This document shows, piece after piece, positions 1 through 8,148 of a stretch of 64,000 bases of DNA (position 1 is its first letter; each line of letters opens with the position of its first letter). A program made the position numbers and the translations under genes. The notes under the pieces are model-generated. The model searched no databases. It saw only the letters and a list, made by a program, of their open reading frames with translations, and had not been told where the DNA came from. Source of the DNA: Jacaranda mimosifolia (lineage: Eukaryota > Streptophyta > Magnoliopsida > Lamiales > Bignoniaceae); the NCBI GenBank assembly GCA_018894105.1, contig CM032133.1, positions 18,676,501-18,740,500 of the forward strand, in the 5' to 3' direction.

Positions 1-1264
1 AAGGAGTGAGGGCTTTTTGCTAAGAATGACATGCCTTGTTGAAGGTTGGGATGGGGTATTTATGGTCTTTCCAATGTGGTTGATATGTGTATGATGCCCT
101 TGTTTCACATGGAAGGCCATTGTACTTGTCTGAGGACCTTTAAGTCTACTCCAACTTGTATACTATTTCAGGTGGTGCTGCCTCTAGCTACCTTAGATAA
201 GGAGGTACACTGGAGACGCTCCATAGCCTGGTGCGGCTTGAAAAGGTAGTACTATGGAGGCATGTGCCATTAATGTGGAGGCACGCCACCTAGCAAAACA
301 TTCAATGCGGCTGAGGAGCTGTCACCCAAATTCGACCTCTCTGGTCAATCCAAATGCTTATGCGAAACAACACCACGGATTTTGGTCGACAAAGCGCAAC
401 TCTGTTGTGTTCAAGTCTCTTTAACTGAAGGTTGTACGAGGCACCCCCAATGGTGATTGACCATAACTTGGTTGACAAGGGGAATACTGTCCCTGGTGGG
501 ATCGAGTTCTAGTCGACAATGTGGCTGGCCAAGAACAGGTTTTGCCTAATAGGTAATTGGGTCATCTCTAACCTGATCGAATATTATTGCGTTGGGCTCA
601 CGGGGCTATCCCATATAAGTATGAATCATGAAATTTGCAATCATGAGAATTCTATTTATACTTATTGACAAAACTTATTTTGAATGGGAACAACAATTGT
701 GAAAATGTTTGCAAAAGTATGTCTAATATTTTACACAGTAATTTATTTTTGTATAAAATATATATGTCCTTGGATATAGTTATGTCTACCATTTCGTACA
801 AATGAAGGAATAGTTATGTGTTGTTCATCGAACAATACCATTTTTCTTCAAATTCAAGAGGATATAAACTAAATTTTTTAATTTATTTTGTATATGAAGA
901 TACACACACGTTCTTGAGTCTATACATGTTCGAGCCAAGCTCAAGTATAACACTAGGACATTATAAAGTGGTTTAAAGCTTTTCAATTTATAATATGGGA
1001 TGGATGGTTTTTCACCAGAGGATTCTTACATACTTCGGATGTGAAAATACAAATAGCGTGAATCATGTCATATTAAATAATGCAAGTTTTATTATGTGTT
1101 TTTTACATCTTATGTGTTTGACTAGTGTCCAGTAACCCAATGTGATTGTCGTGTAAACTACTCTTATGTGAATATTGTTATTCGATTAATATATTTTTTA
1201 TTGGTTATTTTATTTTATGCGCTTTATATAGTCATTCATATTGTATATTCGATTGAAACTCTAA
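1..1264. other. Intergenic DNA, nothing recognised
   Basis: The first 600 bases have a more balanced base composition than the rest of the stretch. Short open frames exist (for example 46-249), but none resembles a protein family I know. The remainder is AT-rich and featureless. It may be an old, decayed transposon fragment; I cannot name a family. Confidence 0.35.
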
Positions 1265-1599
1265 GGGCCCATTTGGTTTTATTTTCATTATCATTAATCT
1301 CCATCATTTCTAAAATTTGAAAAAATAGTTAGTGAAAATGAGTTTGTATTTGGATAAGTTGTTAGAAAAGTAATGATTATATTGGATTTAGTAAGTTGTA
1401 GGTGGAGAGAGATATATTGATAAAATAGAGAGGGAATATATATAGGTTCTTGAGATGAGATATACAAGTTATTGAACAATGTGTTTTGAAAATGAAAATA
1501 AAATTGATGTTGGGTGAAAAACATGCAAAGAGTTGTGTGTTTCATTTGCAAATAGTGAAAAATGTGAAAATAAGGTTTGGAAATGAAACCAAATGCGCC
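1265..1599. mobile_element. MITE-like element, family A copy 1
   Basis: A 335-bp AT-rich segment begins GGGCCCATTTGGTTT and ends GAAACCAAATGCGCC, so its ends are imperfect inverted repeats sharing CATTTGGTTT. It has no coding capacity. A related copy lies in the opposite orientation at about 6513-6864; both contain an internal block of the type 'caaataacttatcaata / tatattgataaaat' and stretches reading aacaatgtgttttgaaa or its complement. No clear target-site duplication was found, so the superfamily (PIF/Harbinger or hAT) is open. Confidence 0.55.
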
Positions 1600-1834
1600 A
1601 TTATGGTATTATTGGTGTACATGAATGAGATAAGAATGAAATGGGTATTCCCAAGTTCATTCCTAAACCTATGCTTACTATGATTTAGATATGGAAACCC
1701 CCATTCCCATAGGAATCCTTATTTCCAAAGATATGGGTTTAGCTATTTCCCCCGTCCTCCTGGGTTTAACCCATTCTTAATTTATCGAGGATCAACCTAT
1801 ATATTTTTATGATAAGATTGCCCTCCAAAAGTTT

Positions 1835-1868
<34 letters not shown>

Positions 1869-2449
1869 CTTCACTTTGTAATGAATGATATCATCTTTCA
1901 ACTTATTTGTCTGCTACATTTTTATTCAATTATATATTTTACTCATATACTTTTTATTAATATTATAAAAAATATTAAAATTATTATAAAAATATAAATA
2001 ATAAATAATGAATCATAAAAATAAGAATAATTATGCGCCCTTCAATTTTTATAATAAAGAAAGTAGAAGCATCATCAACTCGGTCCACGCCTAATAAAGT
2101 TTATATATATATAATTAAAATAATAATTATATCGACATCTCTTCGAATGATTAAAATATATGTATATATAATTAATAAATGAAGAGTCGTGCACTCTATT
2201 AGTAACTCTTCAAATTGAACTTACAAAAAATTGCAATAAGCGCATTCTAGCCTTATTACAAAAAAGAAAAAAATTAAGCACTCTAATTGTAAGATATTTT
2301 ATAATTTTTATTATAATAGTTTATTAGAAAGTTAGAAAAACTTACTAAGTTATAATTATAAATAGAGTAATTTTGAAAGAATAGCGTTTATGGCTTTTTG
2401 TATTTTGCTGCATTTTCATTTTGTTCTTCCTTGTCTTAGTATGACCAAC
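1600..2449. other. AT-rich intergenic DNA with a (TA)n microsatellite
   Basis: No gene is seen. It contains a pure TA dinucleotide run at about 1842-1864 and many short poly-A/T tracts. The segment around 1620-1770 carries self-complementary 'attcccat/atgggaat'-type words and may be a decayed MITE, but the ends cannot be placed. Confidence 0.35.
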
Positions 2450-3440
2450 TGCCAACACCTTATGCATGTAAAAATTAGTAATGCCCAAATTTATATTAGC
2501 TTTCTAGCATATGTTTGTAAGGAATTTTGTTCTTATGAAAATACACCTTAATAGGTGAGAGATATGAACAATTTTTGTAAATTACTTCAAAGTCCTTGAC
2601 TCATCAGACGTGGGATAAGACTTAGTATTAATGGAAGTCCACACTCAAGAGATTTGAGAAGAAGCACATGATTGTCGTTCGCACAGATATCGCTATCTTA
2701 TGATGCCTAAATCTATCACTAAACTTGGAAGCCTTACTCCTATAAGGTATTGTCCAGTTGGCATATGTGGTAGGGAGTTTTGTGAAAATGTGCTTCAATG
2801 AGTGAGTGATGATAGCAGACCATAAATTGCTTCAAGGTCCTGGACTCTTCCATTGTGGAACAAAATTTAGTATCATAAATTTGATGATGATTAAATCCAT
2901 CACAAACATAAAAGGACAATCTCCATGATGTATCATCTTGCTGGCATATATGGTGTGAGATTTTATCCTCATGGACAAACTAATGAATGAGAAGAAGCTT
3001 AGAAATTGATGTAATGAGAAAAACATGGAGATAAGAAAGTTATTACACGATAAATTGAATGAAATAAAACACTTTATGTTCATGTCAAGCTTTGAGACAA
3101 CAAAATTGAAGAGAAAAATCTTCCTCATAAAGAGAGCTCAAATTCTACTATTTCACAAGTTATACATACTTGTCTATTTATAGGCTTTTTAAAAACCCAA
3201 GTCCCTAACTTATAGATAAAGATCATGTAAAATTTGCAATTGCAACATGTTCATGCTATCTTTGCAACATGTTCATGCTATCTTTATTACATCTAATTCC
3301 CTAGCTTGTAGGAATAAAAAGCTAAAATATGAAACTTCTTAACTAAATGATCTTTGTTGGATATCTCCAATATTATACAAATATATTTTGAAAATCACTC
3401 CGAATATTCCAATCAAGATCCTCTCTAACTTCCTTAATTA
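2450..3440 (-). repeat. Probable 3' LTR region of a minus-strand gypsy remnant
   Basis: The part at 3120-3390 (words such as ctacttt/ctactatttcac, ttataggc, aaaaaccc, aattccctagcttgta) is repeated in the same orientation at about 5820-6450 on the other side of the gypsy gag-pol remnant, as expected of an LTR pair. The segment also holds three diverged subrepeats starting at about 2508, 2761 and 2943, each beginning GCATATxTxxTxxG and running into a 'tgaaaat..gc' block. LTR ends with TG/CA and a TSD could not be placed, so the coordinates are approximate. Confidence 0.45.
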
Positions 3441-3469
3441 ATTTCTCCTCCTTTTAGAGAACACTCCCC

Positions 3470-5400
3470 TCGAGTTACATACATCCTCTAGATGAAAAGG
3501 CTCATTGGGTAAGTGATAAGGATAAATATAAGTCAATTAAAGTTTTGGAATTTTACATTCTTTTAGCAACTTTACAACATGAGCATTGTCATTGATTTTC
3601 TTTAAAATGCGGTGAGAGCTAGATTTCTTTAGCTGCAACTTGTTGTAAGTACCAACTATGAATCTTTCCTTTCTCAAGAAAATCATAACTTCATCTTCTT
3701 CTTCAAAAGTTTGATGTTTAGTAGTAGTAGCTTTATACTTTTTTTTTAATTTTTAAAAAAGGAGGATCGTCCTCAAACTTATTTGAGTAGTAGCTTTATA
3801 CTTGGCATTAGTTTCTTCAAAATTTTTCCTTGAACTTTGCTTGAATATCTCACTTTGGTGGCAATTCTGTAGGCAACTCTTTAGGTATACTACCTTTAAA
3901 CTCTTCGTATAAAAAGTGTATACTTTCACGATTTTTTTTTCCTGATGGATCCTTTGCAATAGTCAAGATTTCATTCACCACCAGGCAATGGAATACTTGA
4001 GTTTCTTTATAGGCAGTGTCAAACTCATGCTCTACGTGAGCCAACATTAAGGACTTACCCTCCACTTTCGAAGTTTTGGGCTAAGATATCTTGTTCAACA
4101 ACAACAAGGTCATCTTCATTCCATTTGTCTCCAATTTGTATATGTTCTTATGTCCAAGATGAGGCACATTCTTGTCAAATTGCTAAGGTCTACCAAGAGT
4201 AAGTGACAAGCTCTATATCTACCACGCCATAATACACTTCGTCTTTATATTTTCTAAATGAGAAAGAGACTTTACATTGTCCATCATTAGGATGTTACCT
4301 ATGCTCTTGATCCAACTATAAGGATTTAGATGTTTTTCACTGATAAATGCAACTTTTCAATAGTACTTTTCTCAATAATACTCTTGTGACTGCCAATATC
4401 AATTATCAAATCACAAATATTATTAATGGTGCAATTAGTTTGAAAAAGTTGATGGGGATAGACTATATCTCTGTTCTTCAAAGCCAAATCATCTTTCATT
4501 CGACAAAGATTTGACCATCATCTAAATCTTCTTAATCATTATTACTGTCAGGTTTACATATACCTCGTCTTTATTTCTGAATTCTTCTTCAAAATCACCA
4601 TACTTTATGATGTTGATCCCCTTTCTTTTACAATCACAAGTGGTGCCTCAGTTGATTATAATGGTAACACCTTCCAAGAAGCGGGTGTGGGTTATTCTGC
4701 ATGTATGTTTGGCATTTTGATAATCTCCATTAACTTCTTTCCTATTGCTTTGTCATCCATTGACTTCTCCATTTATCTTTGTGAGTTTTAAGTTAACATG
4801 TTTGTTCTGATCTCAGTGATATGAACTGAAATTTATTCATATTAGAAAATTTCATCTTTTTATCTTGCTTCATCATCTCAGCTTTTAGTACCATATAATC
4901 GTGCTTCAAGAAATTTATTAACATATGTATGTCGATCTAGTCTGAATAATATACTACCAGTAAGGTGTCTTGTCCCTTGTTGGTTGTCTGAATCTATTAG
5001 ATTGTTTCACTCAGTAAGTTGCAAGAACTCTATGGTATGTTCATGCCCCTCATCTATCTTGTTGATATTGTAAGAATGATATTGTAAGAATAGATATTGC
5101 TCATAGTCAGGGGGTAGAAATTGAGTCTTTAGTAATTGCCTTATTCAATACCATGTGTGATCTTATCCTTTAACTTTATGCCTTATTGCATCTTGTGGAT
5201 GCTCCTATCAAGGAAAGCCCATACCTTTTAGCTTGTGGGCTAGTAATCTGACTGTAATTCCTCAAGAAATTTCAAATAGTCAAAGAATCTATTAACTTCT
5301 TAGAGTCAATCCATAAATTCTCCATAATTAAGCTTCTGTTAAAATGCGGGAGATCTACCTTTAGGCCAAAATCATCATCTTTGGAAGGGGCATTGGATAC
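3470..5400 (-). pseudogene. Ty3/gypsy gag-pol remnant, internally deleted
   Basis: Read on the minus strand this is a decayed gypsy polyprotein. From high to low coordinates: gag-like sequence (about 5400-5100, with VDLPHFNRSL and a following hydrophobic-aromatic pattern), a degraded zinc-knuckle zone, an aspartic-protease-like region ending LGRP-QFDKNV near 4190, the linker before reverse transcriptase (3850-4065, with FHCLVVNEIL and EEFKGSIPKELPTELPP), then at once the C-terminal pol end (about 3820-3480, with [20 protein letters not shown] and [13 protein letters not shown]). Reverse transcriptase, RNase H and integrase are absent, so an internal deletion near 3840 removed at least 2 kb of coding DNA. 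A duplicated block at 3725-3800 lies near the junction. The family is clear from motifs; the lineage is not. Confidence 0.75.
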
Positions 5401-5779
5401 CCATATTAAGCATTCGACATCCTTCTCCTTCTGCCTCTTCTAAATCTTCTATATTAGTATGTTGCTAACATTAAATAAGATGACATTTAGTTGGTCATGG
5501 TGCTTGAGTGAATTCCTTAGCTTCATGACTTGGCCATATGTTTACACTTATAGCATCTATTCCAATTTATGTTCTTTAATCTACAGTCAAGAAATTTTGT
5601 CAAGTTACAAAACTTATCTTGGAGAGTTGTGGGAGCGTGATCTCTACCAATCATTTGGTTTTTATGCAAACCACTAGTTATTCCTACATTAGCCATTAAA
5701 AAAAAAGGCTAAACTTGCTTTGTTACCAAACTAATTTAATAAGATTTGCTATTGACACAAATAGTTTGAAGGAGAGAAA

Positions 5780-6510
5780 GTCTTTTCCAATCTTAAAAAT
5801 AATAAAGTAAAAGAAATGAGCCTTCCTCATAAAAAGAGAAATCAAAGAATTTTTACTACTCAAATTATGCATTTGCAGAAATTAAACATACTCGAGCATG
5901 TATTTATAGGCCTCTAAAAACTTAATTCCCTAATTTACAGATGAAGATAATGTATATGAGATTGCAATAAATTATTGTTTATCTCTAAGACACCTTAGGG
6001 CTTGTTTAGTTGTGTTTTGGTTGTTATGGGATAATGCATTTGATAGTGAGTTTGAGAAATGTGATGTTTATTTATTATTATTTTTGTGGTTGATGGAGAA
6101 TGTTTAAAATGAAAAAGCTTGTTTGGGGGTGTTTTCGGAGGAGGTACACTTTATTGTAAATATCACATCAATCAATTTTTTATTGGGTTAGTGGGATGAA
6201 AGTCAAATTTTTATATATGTAATGATAATTAGTTACGTGTGTACATACATATATATATATATATATATTAATGATTGATTTATAGTTTTATGCATAGTTA
6301 CAATATATTTTGGAAGGATATTTTAGAAAAATATGAATTTGTATGAAAATATTTTAGGAGGTGAAATTTATCTTGAGAAAATATAAACGAATAAGACCCT
6401 AATTCCTTAGCTTGTATGGAATAAAAAAAATTAAATTACAACACTAATTATTAAATGATAGATATTGAGTACTTTGGTAAATGTAGAAAGGTCTCTTGAA
6501 ACTTACCGCT
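5780..6510 (-). repeat. Probable 5' LTR region of the same gypsy remnant, interrupted
   Basis: This stretch repeats, in direct orientation, blocks found at 3120-3390: 'catgtatttataggcc', 'aaaacttaattccctaa', 'acagatgaagataatgta' and, after a 400-bp interruption, 'aattccttagcttgta'. The order and strand fit the upstream LTR of a minus-strand element. The interruption at 5995-6402 has its own inverted ends and is absent from the partner copy. Confidence 0.45.
5995..6402. mobile_element. MITE-like insertion within the LTR repeat
   Basis: About 405 bp that begin TTAGGGCTTGTTTAGTTG and end AAACGAATAAGACCCTAA, a short imperfect inverted repeat bounded by TTA/TAA. The sequence is missing from the partner LTR near 3290, where the flanking words are contiguous; this is direct evidence of insertion. 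There is no coding capacity. The terminal word GGGCTTGTTT is shared with the larger element at 51272-52686. Confidence 0.5.
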
Positions 6511-6512
6511 AA

Positions 6513-6864
6513 GGGGCAGTTTGGTTATGTTTTATTTTGATTTTCAATTGCTTTTACTATTTAAAAATGAATTATCAATAACTTATCATCATTTTTATCA
6601 ATATTTCAACTCATTTTCGTCTCAAAACACATTTTTCAATAACTTATATATTTTATTCTAATAACCTATATATTTTCTCTCTTTTCTTCACTATTACTAT
6701 CTTTCTCTACCTACAATTTATTAAACCTTATATAATTATTACTTTTCTAACGTACTATTCAAATACAAATATATTTTCAACTCATTTATTTTAACTAACT
6801 TTTCAAATTTTAAAAATATTAAAAATAAAAATAAAAAATAAAATGACAACCAAACTCCATTTAG
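6513..6864. mobile_element. MITE-like element, family A copy 2
   Basis: It starts GGGGCAGTTTGGTTATG and ends CATgACAACCAAACTCCATT-like sequence, giving imperfect inverted ends around AGTTTGGTT. It is related in inverse orientation to 1265-1599: the polypyrimidine 'ctctctttt' block, 'aacttatatattttatt' and 'aaaacacatttttcaa' here are complements of blocks there. It abuts a second MITE-like element on its right. Confidence 0.55.
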
Positions 6865-7254
6865 AGGGTGTTTGGCTAAGATTATTTAAAACATCTTATA
6901 AGCTCATACATCTTATGAGATATTTTTGGAGCTTATAAGATGTTAAATCTTATTTTTAAAATAAGTTGTTGAAGTATTTTGATAAAATAAGATCTTGAAA
7001 CTTATAAGATGTTAATTATGACAATTTTGTAATTAAAATGATTAAAAATGAAGGAGTTTGTTAAGATCTTAAAAATAAGTTAGGATTTCTTTATTTTTCT
7101 AAAAAAGAGCTTATAAACTCATAACATCTTATTTTAGGATCTTATAAGCTCTTTTTTAAAAAAAATTACCAAATATTTTTTATCAATTTATAAGCTCTTA
7201 AAGATCTTATAAGATGTTTTAAAGAGCTTATAAGCTCACCAAAACATCCTTTTA
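6865..7254. mobile_element. MITE-like element, family B copy 1
   Basis: About 390 bp with ends GAGGGTGTTTGGCTAAG and CTCACCAAAACATCCTTTT, an imperfect inverted repeat. The interior is saturated with 'agcttataagatgtt' and its complement, so a single strand could fold extensively. An inverted relative lies at 53952-54343. It begins where the preceding MITE-like element ends, so the two elements are adjacent or one was inserted at the edge of the other. Confidence 0.6.
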
Positions 7255-7599
7255 ATGTTTCAAATGTTGTCCCCAACTTCCATCAAAATTGAAGTCAGAA
7301 GAATAAAAATAATTGAACCATCATTTTCTAATTATAAAAGCAAACTTTCGTCATTGGAAAATGAATGTAGTAAGTTGAAAAGTTATTCGTCATGGGTGCA
7401 ACCAGAAAATGTATAAGTTTCTGTAATTATTTAAGCATAACAAATAAAATTGCACAAAGTGTATAGGTTTATATGTAAAATGAAATTACTATCCAATTAT
7501 TATTTTTTGTTCTTACAATAAGATGACCCTACTAAATTAACTATCAAAAAGGCCAAAAAAATAAAATTACCCCACCAAATTAGCTGGCAACTGCCACAA

Positions 7600-8147
7600 T
7601 AGTCAGTAGCATTGGAATGGCACCGTCGTAATATAGAGGGAATCCGTGGGGCATATACCTACCTGCAGCAATATTGACACCACCCAAGAAGACGTATCAG
7701 ACTTGCCGAGCGCGTGACTCTCTCTCTCTGTCTCCCTGGCCCTTCCCTTCTGTCCTTTCTTAGTTTTAAACAAACACACCATCCGCCTATCTTAGCCGTT
7801 CATTCGTTTTCCACGTCATCGATCCTGAGCTTACTAATCGAACGGTCAAGCATCACTTACTCGTCAAAGGCACTTTATCTCTCCGTCTAACCCTACTGCG
7901 GTCAAACATAACTCAACTCTAACCAACCCTAACTCAATTAACTCGGAGGTGACTCATCCCAATATCTATAGCGAGCCAGCCTCACAGGGATAGAGAAGAG
8001 CTTTCTAGAGAGAGAAACATACAAATAAAAACCAAATTCTAGGGTTTTAAGGTTCTCCAAGAAATTTCATCTTTAAGTAGATTGGTTATTGGTTATTGGT
8101 TATTATATGTTTATTGATATAGTAGAAGGAAAGGATTTGGGGAACTA
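7600..8147 (+). promoter_or_regulatory. Promoter and 5' leader of the ANP32 gene
   Basis: The base composition rises from AT-rich to balanced near 7600. A CT-rich stretch at about 7726-7760 (repeated TCTC and CCCTTCCC) resembles the pyrimidine patch of plant core promoters. Downstream are several AACCCTA-type words (7889-7935), a GAGAGA stretch near 8008, a telo-box, an ATTGG triplet repeat and a small upstream ORF. The transcription start cannot be read from the sequence, so the promoter/leader boundary is unknown. Confidence 0.5.
8039..8048 (-). promoter_or_regulatory. Telo-box-like motif
   Basis: CTAGGGTTTT on the + strand is AAAACCCTAG on the other strand. This matches the plant telo-box (AAACCCTA), known from promoters and leaders of translation- and growth-related genes. 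It lies about 100 bp before the ANP32 start codon. Confidence 0.5.
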
Positions 8148-8148
8148 A
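8107..8148 (+). promoter_or_regulatory. 13-codon upstream ORF overlapping the ANP32 start
   Basis: ATG at 8107-8109 opens a 13-codon frame (MFIDIVEGKDLGN) that ends with TAA at 8146-8148. The last A of this stop is the first base of the ANP32 ATG, giving a TAATG junction in a different frame. Whether it is translated depends on the transcription start lying upstream of 8107, which the long leader-like region suggests but does not prove. Confidence 0.45.

Noticed and set aside
46..249. Short + strand open frame
   Set aside because: No family motif, no supporting splice or promoter context; it uses a TTG start.
7889..7935. AACCCTA words considered as interstitial telomere repeat
   Set aside because: The copies are scattered and imperfect, not a tandem TTTAGGG array; they fit scattered promoter motifs better.
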